Numbered from the stretch's first letter, positions 16,082 through 25,447 are shown. The stretch: DNA of 64,000 nucleotides from Methylobacterium hispanicum (GCF_022179285.1 NZ_BPQO01000030.1:16239-80238), one strand, 5' to 3'. Numbers and translations are program-made. The notes: generated by a model from the letters alone, not told the origin.

Positions 16082-17209
16082 TCAGGCGGCGCGCCGCTCT
16101 CGCGCGCGGACCTGCGCGTAGGTGTCGAGGTAGCGGGCCGCGACCCCGGCCCAGGCGTAGCGGGCGAGATCCTCGGCGGGCGGTTGTCCCCGTGCGGCCA
16201 GGGCACCGTAGGCCTCCCGCACCGCCCGCGCCGCCGCGGCCGGGTCCGCGAAATCGCAGAGCGCGATGCCGGGGTGCCGGGCCGCGAGGTCCGTGAAGGA
16301 GGCGTTCGGGTGGACCACCGGCACCAGCCCGGCGCTCATCGCCTCGACCAGCGCGATGCCGAAGCCCTCGTACTCGGAGGCCGAGACGAAGAGGCTGGCC
16401 TCCCCGATCAGGTCCCGCACCCCGGCGGCGTCGAGCCCCGCATGGACGCCGACCGCCCCGACGAGCCCCGCCGCCTCGATCTGCGCCGTCAGGTCGGCGA
16501 CCGTCAGGTCCGAGGGCACGCCGACGATCCGGAGCCGCCAGCCGGCCTCCTCCGCCCGGAGTTCGCGCATCAGCGCGATCAGCCGGTCGAGGCGCTTGTT
16601 GTGCGAGAAACGGCCGAGCGTCAGCAGGGTCCGGCAGGGCGCCGGGCTCGCGGCCCCCGCGAACTTGGCGAGATCGACGCCGTTCTCGATCACCGGCACG
16701 CCCCCCGGCACGATCGCGGCGAACTGGCGCGCGTCGCTCCCGCTGCAGCCGACGACGGCGCCGTAGGCGCGCGCCGAGGCGCGGGTCGGCCCGTTGAACC
16801 AGAGCCGCTTTAGCCCGGCATGGGCCTGGGTGTGGAAGAAGCCGCCATGGGTCGTGGCGACCAGCGGCAGGCGGTGCAGAGGTCGCGTCAGGGCGAGCGC
16901 GTCGAAGAAGAAGTCGATCGCGTGGACGTGGACGATGTCGGCGCCCTTGAGCCGGCCCAGGAAGCCCGGCGCCAGGGGGTAGCGCGACGAGCCGCGGAAG
17001 GGCATCCGCTCGACCGCGACGCCGTCGATCGTCTCCCGGGCCGCGAGCCTCCGGCCCGGTTCCGAGAACAGGCGGTCGAGGGTCAGCACCCGGACGTCGT
17101 GGCCGAGGCGCACCTGCGCGCGGGCGAGGTTGGCGACGAAGTCCTCCAGCCCGCCGCGGTTCGGCAGGAACTGGCGGACGACGTGCAGGACGGCGAGGCG
17201 GTCGGTCAC
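16082..17209 (-). CDS. Glycosyltransferase family 4
   Basis: A 375-residue GT-B fold glycosyltransferase. The N-terminal acceptor domain has FLPNRGGLEDFVANLARA and HVHAIDFFFDALAL. The C-terminal nucleotide-sugar domain has TLGRFSHNKRLDRLI and the GT4 motif SASEYEGFGIALVEAMSAG (catalytic E-x7-E). It starts with GTG in a four-base overlap with the upstream GH5 gene stop, so it is the last gene of the flippase-GH5-GT operon. It probably adds a sugar to a lipid-linked exopolysaccharide intermediate in the cytoplasm. The sugar specificity is unknown. Confidence 0.88.
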   Translation of the reverse strand: MTDRLAVLHVVRQFLPNRGGLEDFVANLARAQVRLGHDVRVLTLDRLFSEPGRRLAARETIDGVAVERMPFRGSSRYPLAPGFLGRLKGADIVHVHAIDFFFDALALTRPLHRLPLVATTHGGFFHTQAHAGLKRLWFNGPTRASARAYGAVVGCSGSDARQFAAIVPGGVPVIENGVDLAKFAGAASPAPCRTLLTLGRFSHNKRLDRLIALMRELRAEEAGWRLRIVGVPSDLTVADLTAQIEAAGLVGAVGVHAGLDAAGVRDLIGEASLFVSASEYEGFGIALVEAMSAGLVPVVHPNASFTDLAARHPGIALCDFADPAAAARAVREAYGALAARGQPPAEDLARYAWAGVAARYLDTYAQVRARERRAA

Positions 17210-18264
17210 GGGCGCCCCCCGCAGCGGGGCGCCGCGCGGGCGGCGGCCTCGATCACCGCGGAGAGCGGGCCCGCGCCCGGCTCGATCCGGAAGTGGTAGG
17301 ATGGCGGCCACCAGTCGCCCGCGCCCCAGGCGGCCCAGCCGACCCACTGGGCGGGATGGGCGTTCACGTGGGCCAGGATGGCGGCGAGGTGCTCCGGGCA
17401 GCCGGCCTGCGCGGAGGCGCCGACCTCGCCGAGATAGGCCCGGGCGCGGTTCCGCAAGAGCCAGCCGGTCAGGCGCTCGACGGCAGCGAGCGCGTCGGCG
17501 CCGCGCGGGCAGGCCCCCGAGCCGCCCGAGAAGTCGGCGTCGAGATACTGGTGCACGTCGTAGGCGGCGTTCTCGCCCGGATCGACGAGGCCCGGCATCG
17601 TGCGGGCGTTGTTGCCGAGCGGCGTGTCGGCCTCCCAGCTGTGCACCCCCGTCCAGAGCGTGCCCGGCACCAGCACGAGCTGGCGCGCGCCCACGTCGCG
17701 GATCGCCGCCACCGCGGCGTTCGCGGCCGGGAGCCACTCCGCCGCGGGGATGTCGTAGGGCTCGTTCATCAGCCCGAAGGCGACGGCGGGCTCGCTGCGG
17801 AAATGCGCGGCGAGCCGGCGCCAGACATCCGCGAAGGCGGCCCGCGTCGCCGCGCCGGTGCCGATGCGGTCCCGGCCGTGATAGGCGAAGTTGTGCAGGT
17901 CGATCACCGTGCGCATCCCGGCGAGCTTGGCCGCGACCACCGCCGCGTCGAGGCGCAGCAGTTCCGCCGCGTCGAGGGGCTCGGCCGTCCGCGGCTGCAG
18001 CCGCTCCCAGCGCACCGGCAGCCGCACGGCCGTGAGGCCGAGGGCACCGAACCGGGCGATCGTCCGCGCCGACGGATAGGCGTAGTCGGTGCCGTGGCGG
18101 CCCGGCAGGGCGCCGAACTCGGGCCCGCTCAGGTTCACCCCGCGCAGGCAGGCCGGCTCCGCGGCCCGCGCGGCCGGGACGCTCGCCCCGGCGAGGGCGA
18201 GGCAGACCGCGACGGACGGCGGCGCGAGCCGGAGGCCGCGCGGCCCGCACTCAGCCGGCCGCAT
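17206..18264 (-). CDS. Exported glycoside hydrolase family 5 (cellulase-like)
   Basis: A 352-residue protein with an N-terminal signal (VAVCLALAGASVPAARA) and a GH5 fold. Features are LRGVNLSGPEFG, AVRLPVRWERLQ, VIDLHNFAYHG, the acid/base glutamate E168 in GLMNEPYD, H239 in DVHQYLD, and the nucleophile E280 in YLGEVGAS. It probably cleaves a beta-glucan, here likely the polysaccharide made by its neighbours, for length control or release. The ATG overlaps the end of the flippase gene by 14 bases. Confidence 0.9.
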   Translation of the reverse strand: MRPAECGPRGLRLAPPSVAVCLALAGASVPAARAAEPACLRGVNLSGPEFGALPGRHGTDYAYPSARTIARFGALGLTAVRLPVRWERLQPRTAEPLDAAELLRLDAAVVAAKLAGMRTVIDLHNFAYHGRDRIGTGAATRAAFADVWRRLAAHFRSEPAVAFGLMNEPYDIPAAEWLPAANAAVAAIRDVGARQLVLVPGTLWTGVHSWEADTPLGNNARTMPGLVDPGENAAYDVHQYLDADFSGGSGACPRGADALAAVERLTGWLLRNRARAYLGEVGASAQAGCPEHLAAILAHVNAHPAQWVGWAAWGAGDWWPPSYHFRIEPGAGPLSAVIEAAARAAPRCGGRP

Positions 18265-19618
18265 GGGGCACCGGATGCGGCGTCGGCCGGGGCAGGCCGC
18301 CCCCGACGGAGGGACGCAGGACCGCCGTCGCCATGTTGTCGACGCCCCAGCGCCGCCGCACCCAGGAACTCATCCGCAGGTTGTAGCTCAGCGTCAGCAC
18401 GAGGTTGGCGACCGCCACCCCGAGCATGCCCAGGACGTCGGCGAGGCCGCAGAGCAGCAGCCCGTAGATTGCGAACAGCACGGCGTTGTTGACGAGCAGG
18501 AAGCGCTCCCCGCCGCCGATCATCAGGAGGGACACGCCCGACCCGAAGAAGGCCGTGACGACGGAGGAGAGGCAGAGCACCAGCAGGACGTCGAGATGGG
18601 CGACGAAATCCGGCTTGAACAGGGCGAGCGCGTAGGGCCCGACGACGAGCATGCCGAGGGCGCCGGTCACGGAGATCAGGAAGCTCGCGAGGGAGAGGCG
18701 GGCGACGAGGCGCTGGAGGCCGGACCAGTCCGCGGCCTGGATACGCGCCGCGGCCATGGGCAGGCCGACGGTGTCGATGGCCGCGACCGGCAGCAGCAGC
18801 AGCGTCGCGTAGCGCAGGGCGACGAAGTAGAAGGCGGCCTCCTCCATGCCGAGCACCGCGCCGACGATCACGGTCTCGAGGTAGAGCGAGAGCGCGTGCA
18901 CGCCGTTGTTGGCGGTGAAGTACAGGCTCTGTGAGCGCCAGACGGCCCGCTCGGCCGGGGCCGCCACGGCGCCCCCCGGCCGCAGGTCGGACCCGTGCAG
19001 GCGGACGAGGTGAACGAGCTGGAAGGCGGTGGCGGCGACGAACAGGGCCAGCACCAGCACCATCGCCTCGGTCGCCCCGTGGAGCACGCCCGCGAGCGCG
19101 CCGAGCCAGAGCAGCAGCGCTGAGCCACCCCGCCACACGATCTCCCGGGGCAGCAGCGCCAGGGCGAAGCGGCGCTGGATGCGGAAGAAGTTCTGCAGGT
19201 ACTCGCTCACCGCGAACACCGCCGCGAAGGCGAAGGCGAGATGGAGCCTGTCGTAGGGATCGGGCAGGGAGCGCTCCGCCACCACGACCACCGCGCCCGA
19301 GGCCAGCAGGAACGCCAGCGCGAGGCCGAGCCAGACGACGTTGTGGCGCACGAGCACGCCGTTGGCCGCGCCGGAGCCGGCGTCCATCCGGTAATGCTTC
19401 AGCAGGAGGTTGTGCTGGCCGAGCACGGCGACGAGGCCGAGGCCGCTGCCGATCGCGAACAGGAAGACGTAGATGCCGTACTCGTAGGTGCCGAGCAGGC
19501 GGCTGGCCGTCAGCAGCGTCAGGAAGCCGAGGATCGCGCTCGCGAAGCGCGCGACGAAGGCCGTAGCGAACTGGCCGGACAGGGCCGAGCGCCGGATCGT
19601 TGCGACGAGCTTGTGCAT
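18251..19618 (-). CDS. Wzx/MATE-like polysaccharide flippase
   Basis: A 455-residue polytopic membrane protein with about 12-14 helices of the oligosaccharide flippase (MOP/RfbX) family. The N-terminus shows ARFASAILGFLTLLTASRLL followed by an EYGIYVF segment. It would flip a lipid-linked sugar unit across the inner membrane. The start at 19618 (MHKLVATIRR) is preceded by AGGGAG, and earlier in-frame starts lack hydrophobic continuity. It is the first gene of a three-gene operon with GH5 and GT4 genes, divergent from the WecG-like gene. Confidence 0.87.
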   Translation of the reverse strand: MHKLVATIRRSALSGQFATAFVARFASAILGFLTLLTASRLLGTYEYGIYVFLFAIGSGLGLVAVLGQHNLLLKHYRMDAGSGAANGVLVRHNVVWLGLALAFLLASGAVVVVAERSLPDPYDRLHLAFAFAAVFAVSEYLQNFFRIQRRFALALLPREIVWRGGSALLLWLGALAGVLHGATEAMVLVLALFVAATAFQLVHLVRLHGSDLRPGGAVAAPAERAVWRSQSLYFTANNGVHALSLYLETVIVGAVLGMEEAAFYFVALRYATLLLLPVAAIDTVGLPMAAARIQAADWSGLQRLVARLSLASFLISVTGALGMLVVGPYALALFKPDFVAHLDVLLVLCLSSVVTAFFGSGVSLLMIGGGERFLLVNNAVLFAIYGLLLCGLADVLGMLGVAVANLVLTLSYNLRMSSWVRRRWGVDNMATAVLRPSVGGGLPRPTPHPVPHAAG

Positions 19619-19782
19619 GGGGCGCCGCGTCTCCCTGACGGGTCTCGGTCGGCCACCCCACCCGGCAGCCGACCGGAAACCGGCTATCACGGGGCGGACT
19701 AGCGCGGGATTAACGGGACGCCCTGAAAAGCCGCAGGTCCCTTCACGATTTCGACAAGTTTCGCACACCCTCGCGACCCGCC

Positions 19783-19804
19783 ATTAACCACAGCGAACGT
19801 TAAT
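19783..19804. promoter_or_regulatory. Inverted repeat in the divergent polysaccharide promoter
   Basis: ATTAAC and GTTAAT form a perfect inverted repeat separated by 10 bases, in the 293-base gap between the divergent flippase and WecG-like genes. It may be an operator serving both directions. The spacing does not fit a CtrA box. Confidence 0.45.
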
Positions 19805-19911
19805 CATCTTCGCGCGCGTCGAGTTCACCTCCAATCCACCGGGCAATGGTTAGATTTCGCAGGAATGACGGCCCTGCAACCCGTCGCGATGCGACGGCCC
19901 CGGAGCGCTCC

Positions 19912-20724
19912 ATGTCACAGTCGAAGGTCGATCCGAGCCCGCCTTCCTGGCCCGACGACCGCTTCGAGATCGAGGCGGTCGCGGTCCACGATCTCACCCG
20001 CGCGGCGGCGTTCGAGCATCTGCGCGCGGCCATGGACCAGGGGCGGCAGGTCGCGCTCGGCTTCTGCAACGCCAACATGCTGCTGAAGGCGCTCTGCTCG
20101 GCGAGCTACGCGGGGACCCTGAAGAACCTCGTCCTCCTCAGCGACGGGGTCGGCCTCGACCTGTGCTCGCTCCTGTTCCGCGGCCGCTTCTTCCGGGAAA
20201 ACCTCAACGGAACGGATTTCGTCCCGGCCCTGCTCGGCGGCGACGCGCGGGAGCGGACCGTGTTCCTGCTCGGCGCGCGGCCCGGCGTCGCCGAGGCGGC
20301 GGCGCGCAACCTCGCCCTGCGCTATCCCCAGCACCGGGTCGTCGGCACGCGGCACGGCTACTTCGCCCCCGCGGACACCGACGCGGTGATTGCCGAGATC
20401 AACGCGGCGGCGCCCGACATCCTGCTCGTCGCCCTGGGGAACCCGGACCAGGAGACCTTCATCGCCGAGCACGCGCACCGGATCGACGCGCGGCTCCTCA
20501 TGGGGGTGGGCGCGCTGATCGACTACACGGCGGGCATCGCCGTGCGGGCGCCCGCGCCCGTGCGGCTCCTGCGGCTCGAGTGGCTCTACCGGCTAATGCG
20601 GGAGCCGCGCCGCCTCGGGCGCCGCTACACCGTCGAGGCCGCGCTGTTCCTCGGCATGATCGTGCGGCTCCGCCTCGCGACGCTGGTGCGGGCGCGCCGC
20701 GCCGACGCGCTGAGCGCGCCCTGA
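19912..20724 (+). CDS. WecG/TagA/CpsF-family glycosyltransferase
   Basis: A 270-residue enzyme of the WecG/TagA family (GT26). These transfer N-acetylmannosamine(-uronate), or a related sugar, to a prenyl-diphosphate-linked sugar. Features are LGFCNANMLLKAL, the SDGVGL segment, NGTDFVPALL (the active-site aspartate), FLLGARPGVAE and ALGNPDQETFI near residues 180-190. The start at 19912 (MSQSKVD) has CGGAGCG upstream. It is first in a plus-strand operon with the tandem hydrolase and another glycosyltransferase. Confidence 0.9.
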   Translation: MSQSKVDPSPPSWPDDRFEIEAVAVHDLTRAAAFEHLRAAMDQGRQVALGFCNANMLLKALCSASYAGTLKNLVLLSDGVGLDLCSLLFRGRFFRENLNGTDFVPALLGGDARERTVFLLGARPGVAEAAARNLALRYPQHRVVGTRHGYFAPADTDAVIAEINAAAPDILLVALGNPDQETFIAEHAHRIDARLLMGVGALIDYTAGIAVRAPAPVRLLRLEWLYRLMREPRRLGRRYTVEAALFLGMIVRLRLATLVRARRADALSAP

Positions 20725-20744
20725 CCGTGCCGCGGAGCCGTCCC

Positions 20745-22619
20745 GTGTCGCAGACCCACGCCCCCCGCGCGCAGGCCGCGGACGCGCGCCGGCCGGAGCC
20801 GGAGATCCCGGTCGCGTTCGAGGGCCTGCACGGCTGGTTCGCCCCCGGATCGAGCCGCCGCGGTGTCCTCCTGTGCGGAACCTACGGCTTCGAGCAGCTC
20901 TGCGCCTACCGGGCGTGGCGCGGCCTCGCCCGCTCGATCGCGGCCGCCGGATGCGCCACGCTGCGGCTCGATTACCCGGGCCAGGGGGATTCCCGGGACG
21001 CATCCCCGGGCGAGGACGCGATCGCCGCCTCGGTCCGGGCGATCCGGCAGGGCATCGCCTTCCTGCGCGCGGAGGGCGGGGCGGACGAGATCGTGCTCGT
21101 CGGCCTCCGGCTCGGCGCCACCCTGGCGGCGCTCGCCGCGCGGGAGGGCGGCGTCGAGCGGCTCGCGCTGCTGGCGCCCTTCGCGACCGGCAAGGCCTAC
21201 CTGCGCGAGATGACGATGCAGGCGCGCCTGCTCGACGTCCTGCCGGACCGCACGCCGATCGCGCAGCCCCCCGGCTCCCTCCTCGTCGGCAGCTTCCATC
21301 TCGGGCCGGACGCGCTCGCCGCGCTGGCGCGGCTCGATCCGGCGGCGGAGCCGGCCGCGGAGTCGGCTGCCGCGCCCGCGCGGGTGCTGCTGCTCGGCGC
21401 CCGCACGGACGCGCTCGCGGGCCACTACCGCAGCCTCGGCGGCGCGGTGGAGGCGGGCCCCTTCCCCGACCTCACCCAGCTCGTCTCCGACCCGCTCTTC
21501 GCCACCGCGCCCGAGGCGACCTTCGCGGCGGTCCGGGACTTCGCCTGCGCGGGCGCGCTCCCGCGGAGCATGCCCGCGCGGGCGCCGAGGGCGCCGTGCC
21601 GCATCGCGGGCGCGGGCTGGACCGAGGAGACCGCCCGGTTCGGGCCGGGCCTCGTCGGCACCCTGTGTGGGCCGCCGGACGCGCACCCGGCCGGACCGGC
21701 CGTCCTCTTCGTGAATTCCGGCCGGAACGTGCGCTCGGGCCAGGGCCGGCAGACGACCCGGCTCGCCCGCAGGCTCGCCGCGGACGGCGTCGCCTCCCTG
21801 CGCTTCGACGCGCGCGGCATCGGCGACAGCGCCGACCGGCCCGACGGCGGGCTGCCGGTCTACGCCGCGGACGCGATCGACGACGTGCGCGCCGCGCTCG
21901 ACCACCTCGCGAGCCGGCAGGCCGGACCGGTCGTCGTCCTGGGCACCTGCAGCGGCGGCTACCTGGCCTTCCGCGCCCTCTGCGCCGAGGCCCGCCTGGC
22001 GGCGGCGGTCCTGGTCAACCCGTACTGCTTCGCGCTGAAGCCCGGCACCGACGTGGAGGCGATGATCCGCGACGCGTTCCGCGGCACGGTGAGCTACGCC
22101 GAGCGGGCCCGGCAGGGCCGGTTCTGGCGCCGGATCCTCGGCGGCGAGATCCGTCTCGGGACGGTGGTGCGGGCCCTCTGGCGGGACGGGCGCGCGATGG
22201 CGGCGCGCGGCGCGGCGCGGCTCGCCCGCGCGCTGCCGGGCCGCGGGAGCGTCGTCGGCGAGATCGCACGGCTGCGCCGCCGCGGCGCACGGATCCGGCT
22301 GGTCTACAGCGCGGGCGACATGGGCATGCCCGCCCTGCGCACGCATCTGGGGGCCCATACCGGCCGGGCGGCCGCGCGCCTCGCGCGCCGGCTCGGCTAC
22401 CCGGTCACGGTGCTGGAGGGGGTCGATCACAGCTTCAGCCTTCCGGCCGACCAGGACCGCCTGTTCGCGATCCTGACGCAGGTCCTGCGGGACGCGGCCG
22501 ACACGACCGAACGCGCCCGCATCCCCGCCCGACGGTCGGCCCGCGGGCCGGCGGACGCGCGGCAGCGCGCGGAGGCGCAGGGCGCGGTGCCCGCGGGCGC
22601 GGTGTCGGCCCGGATCTGA
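20745..22619 (+). CDS. Tandem alpha/beta-hydrolase, exosortase-hydrolase-like
   Basis: About 624 residues holding two alpha/beta-hydrolase domains. The first (about 15-275) resembles hydrolases accompanying exosortase-linked polysaccharide loci. Its nucleophile elbow reads VGLRLGA, with Arg in place of Ser, so it looks non-catalytic in the classical way. The second (about 285-600) has VLGTCSGG, with Cys at the nucleophile position as in dienelactone hydrolases, then YSAGDMG (acid) and VDHSF (His). The start is taken at GTG 20745, behind CGGAG; GTG 20727 is an alternative. No exosortase is in the window. It may act on an acylated sugar or lipid carrier. The substrate is unknown. Confidence 0.82.
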   Translation: MSQTHAPRAQAADARRPEPEIPVAFEGLHGWFAPGSSRRGVLLCGTYGFEQLCAYRAWRGLARSIAAAGCATLRLDYPGQGDSRDASPGEDAIAASVRAIRQGIAFLRAEGGADEIVLVGLRLGATLAALAAREGGVERLALLAPFATGKAYLREMTMQARLLDVLPDRTPIAQPPGSLLVGSFHLGPDALAALARLDPAAEPAAESAAAPARVLLLGARTDALAGHYRSLGGAVEAGPFPDLTQLVSDPLFATAPEATFAAVRDFACAGALPRSMPARAPRAPCRIAGAGWTEETARFGPGLVGTLCGPPDAHPAGPAVLFVNSGRNVRSGQGRQTTRLARRLAADGVASLRFDARGIGDSADRPDGGLPVYAADAIDDVRAALDHLASRQAGPVVVLGTCSGGYLAFRALCAEARLAAAVLVNPYCFALKPGTDVEAMIRDAFRGTVSYAERARQGRFWRRILGGEIRLGTVVRALWRDGRAMAARGAARLARALPGRGSVVGEIARLRRRGARIRLVYSAGDMGMPALRTHLGAHTGRAAARLARRLGYPVTVLEGVDHSFSLPADQDRLFAILTQVLRDAADTTERARIPARRSARGPADARQRAEAQGAVPAGAVSARI

Positions 22620-22641
22620 CGGACGGAAGACGGATCGAGCG

Positions 22642-23781
22642 ATGACGGGCAGGACCATGTTCGGACACGGGGCGACGCAGGAAGCCGGCTCGGGCCCGCG
22701 CGCGCCCGCCAGCCTCGGCCGGCTGGTGCGCCGCCTCGGTGCCGCCGTACCTGCGCGCGCGGCGGACGGCACCGCGCGGCGCGCCGTCCTGGCTGTCACG
22801 GGGCGGGAGGGGGTACGCTGCGGCGTCGCCGACTATGCGGACCGGCTCCGCGCGGTCGTCGCCGCCCGCGGGATCGACGTGCGGCTGGAGCGCCTGCCGC
22901 GCTGGTCGCTCGCCGGCCTGGCGCGGATCCGGCTGCGCTGCGGCCTCGGCGGGCGTGACGTGCTGCACATCCAGTATCCCTCCCTGGACATGGGCCGCTC
23001 CCCGGCGGTCGGGCTCGCACCGCTCACGATCGGCGGATCGCGGCTCTACCTGACGCTGCACGAGTTCACGATCTTCGGGCGGGTCCGCAAGCTCTACATG
23101 CTGCCCTTCGCCCTCTCGCGGGCGACGGTGATCTTCTCGAACGCCCACGAGCGGCAGGCCTTCGAGCGCTTCTTCCCGGTCCGACGCTGCCGGACGCAGG
23201 TGGTGCCGATCGGCTCGAACATCGCGGTGCGGGGCGCTCCCCCGGCCTCGGAGCGGGCGCGCGCGCTGGTCTATTTCGGTCAGATCGGCCCGGGCAAGGG
23301 GCTCGAAGCGTTCCTCGACGTGGCCGAGCGCGTCCGGGCCGCGGCGCCGGATGTCGAGGCCGTCGTGATCGGCTCCGCCCCGGACCGCGCCTGCCCGGTC
23401 TTCCGGGCGGTGGCGGAGCGGGCGGGGGCACAGGGCCTGCGGCTCGTGCTCGACGCCGAGCCGGAGCGGGTGTCGGAGGAGCTATCGCGGGCGCGCGTCG
23501 CCCTGCTGCCCTTCCCGGACGGCGTCAGCGAGAAGCGCGGCTCGGCCATCGCCTGCCTGGAGCACGGCCTGGCCGTCGTCACCACCCACTCGGACAAGAC
23601 GCCGGACTGGCTCCGGAGCGCCACCGTCCGGCACGACGGCACCGCGGCGACGGCATCGCGGATCCGCGCCCTCCTGGATTGCCCGTCCGCGGCGGCCCCG
23701 GACCTCGACGCCGCCGCCTTCCGGGCCCTGCGCTGGCCGGACATCGCCGAGCGGCACGCGGGTCTCTACGGCTTCGGGTGA
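22642..23781 (+). CDS. Glycosyltransferase (GT-B, family 4-like)
   Basis: A 379-residue GT-B glycosyltransferase. The first domain has AVTGREGVRCGVADYADRLR and the donor domain LVYFGQIGPGKGLEAFLDVA, EAVVIGSAPD and LLPFPDGVSEKRGSAIACLEHG. The last of these replaces the usual EGFG motif with VSEKRGSAIACLE. It lies 22 bases after the tandem hydrolase in the same operon. It probably adds a sugar to the same polysaccharide unit. The donor is unknown. Confidence 0.83.
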   Translation: MTGRTMFGHGATQEAGSGPRAPASLGRLVRRLGAAVPARAADGTARRAVLAVTGREGVRCGVADYADRLRAVVAARGIDVRLERLPRWSLAGLARIRLRCGLGGRDVLHIQYPSLDMGRSPAVGLAPLTIGGSRLYLTLHEFTIFGRVRKLYMLPFALSRATVIFSNAHERQAFERFFPVRRCRTQVVPIGSNIAVRGAPPASERARALVYFGQIGPGKGLEAFLDVAERVRAAAPDVEAVVIGSAPDRACPVFRAVAERAGAQGLRLVLDAEPERVSEELSRARVALLPFPDGVSEKRGSAIACLEHGLAVVTTHSDKTPDWLRSATVRHDGTAATASRIRALLDCPSAAAPDLDAAAFRALRWPDIAERHAGLYGFG

Positions 23782-24013
23782 GCCGGCGGCGCCGCGCCGG
23801 CACGCCCCTCCCCCCGAGCGGCGACGCGGCGCGGGACGACGGCGGCGGGGCCGAGGACGAGGCGAAGCACAGGATCGGGGGACGGGCCGCGCGGCTCGGC
23901 ACCCGGCAAAATCTGCAGCCCCATATCGGGACACGGACCGCAACCGCGGCAAACCCGGCCTTTACCGTACCGGCGGCATGGTCCCCTGGTCAGTCGCGTA
24001 ACCGGTGTTTGCC

Positions 24014-25195
24014 ATGGCTTCCCCGCGTACCGTGGTCGCTGGCGCACCCGCCCGGAAACAGGTCTCGCGTACCGGGCGGACGCCGGCGCCGCGGATGGGT
24101 CTCGTACCCGCCCAGCGCCTACCTCTCGACGAGGTGCTCCTCGGCGACTGCGTCGCCCGGATGAACGCCCTGCCGGCGTCCTCCGTGGACTGCGTCTTCG
24201 CGGACCCGCCCTACAACCTCCAGCTCGGCACGGCGGGCCTGCTCAGGCCCGACCAGAGCCGCGTCGACGCGGTCGACGACGACTGGGACAAGTTCGATAC
24301 GTTCGGTGCCTACGACGCCTTCACGCGCGACTGGCTCGCCGCCTGCCGCCGGGTGATGAAGCCGAACGCGACCCTCTGGGTGATCGGGTCGTACCACAAC
24401 ATCTTCCGGGTCGGGAGCGCGTTGCAGGATCTCGGTTACTGGATCCTGAACGACATCGTCTGGCGCAAGGCCAACCCGATGCCGAACTTCCGCGGAAAGC
24501 GCTTCACCAACGCCCACGAGACGCTGATCTGGGCCTCCCGCTCGGCCGAATCGAAGGGCTACACCTTCCACTACGAGGCGCTCAAAGGAGGCAACGAGGA
24601 CCTCCAGATGCGCTCGGACTGGTTCATCCCGCTCTGCACGGGCGAGGAGCGCCTGAAGGGCTCCGACGGCCAGAAGCTGCACCCGACGCAGAAGCCCGAG
24701 GCGCTGCTCGCCCGCACGCTCCTCTCCTCGACCAATCCCGGCGACGTGGTGCTCGACCCGTTCTTCGGCACCGGCACCACCGGCGCGGTGGCCCGGCGCC
24801 TCGGGCGCCGCTTCATCGGGATCGAGCGGGAGGAGAGCTACGCCGAGGCCGCGCGCGCGCGCATCGCCGCGGTGACGCCGCTCTCGCAGGCCGCCCTGAT
24901 GGTGGCGCTGCCTAAGCGCGCCGAGCCGCGCGTGCCCTTCCTCAGCGTGATCGAGGCCGGGCACGTCCGGCCGGGCGAGACGCTGACCGACGAGCGCCGC
25001 CGCTTCAAGGCGACGGTGCGCCCGGACGGCCAGCTCGGCGTCGGCCCGGTCGCCGGCTCGATCCACAAGATCGGCGCGCTGGTCCAGGGCCTGCCGGCCT
25101 GCAACGGCTGGACCTTCTGGCACGCCGAGCGCGACGGCCGCCCGGTGGTGATCGACGCCTTCCGCGAGAGGATGCGCGCCGCGATGGCGGGGTGA
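24014..25195 (+). CDS. ccrM: CcrM-type adenine DNA methyltransferase (GANTC)
   Basis: A 393-residue beta-class N6-adenine methyltransferase. Motif IV DPPYNLQLG is at about residues 64-72, followed by the target-recognition region and motif I DPFFGTGTTGAVARRL near 250. The extra C-terminal domain typical of CcrM is present (RRRFKATVRPDGQLGVG). It methylates the adenine of GANTC late in the alphaproteobacterial cell cycle. The N-terminus is about 30 residues longer than usual and basic. The start at 24014 (MASPRTVV) is preferred over an upstream GTG at 24005. I found no GANTC in the 230 bases upstream, unlike the autoregulated Caulobacter gene. Confidence 0.95.
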   Translation: MASPRTVVAGAPARKQVSRTGRTPAPRMGLVPAQRLPLDEVLLGDCVARMNALPASSVDCVFADPPYNLQLGTAGLLRPDQSRVDAVDDDWDKFDTFGAYDAFTRDWLAACRRVMKPNATLWVIGSYHNIFRVGSALQDLGYWILNDIVWRKANPMPNFRGKRFTNAHETLIWASRSAESKGYTFHYEALKGGNEDLQMRSDWFIPLCTGEERLKGSDGQKLHPTQKPEALLARTLLSSTNPGDVVLDPFFGTGTTGAVARRLGRRFIGIEREESYAEAARARIAAVTPLSQAALMVALPKRAEPRVPFLSVIEAGHVRPGETLTDERRRFKATVRPDGQLGVGPVAGSIHKIGALVQGLPACNGWTFWHAERDGRPVVIDAFRERMRAAMAG

Positions 25196-25240
25196 GGCCG
25201 TCTCCCCGGGAAGCGGCGCTGCGGTCTCGGCCGCACCACC

Positions 25241-25405
25241 CTTTCCCGGACGCCCGGAGCGTCAGCGGAGGGTGATCCGGGACCCAGCGCACAAAGTCGC
25301 GCAGCGTCCGAGTTCTGCAACGTCGCCGAAGATCGGGCCGCTTCGCGGCACATCGCTCTCTGGATCCCGGATCACCGTCCACTCCGTTCCAGGCGTCCGG
25401 GAAAG
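25241..25405. repeat. Dispersed inverted-repeat element, family B, copy 1
   Basis: Imperfect inverted arms begin CTTTCCCGGACGCC (25241-25254) and end GGCGTCCGGGAAAG (25392-25405), with inner matching parts GGTGATCCGGGA and TCCCGGATCACC. It fills the gap between ccrM and the convergent channel gene. A second copy is at 31722-31890. Confidence 0.8.
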
Positions 25406-25447
25406 CGGTTCCGGTTCATCCGCGAAGGCACCCCTTCAAGCGGAAAG

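Noticed and set aside
19783..19804. CtrA binding site in the polysaccharide promoter
   Set aside because: The two TTAA blocks are separated by 12 bases, not the 7 required.
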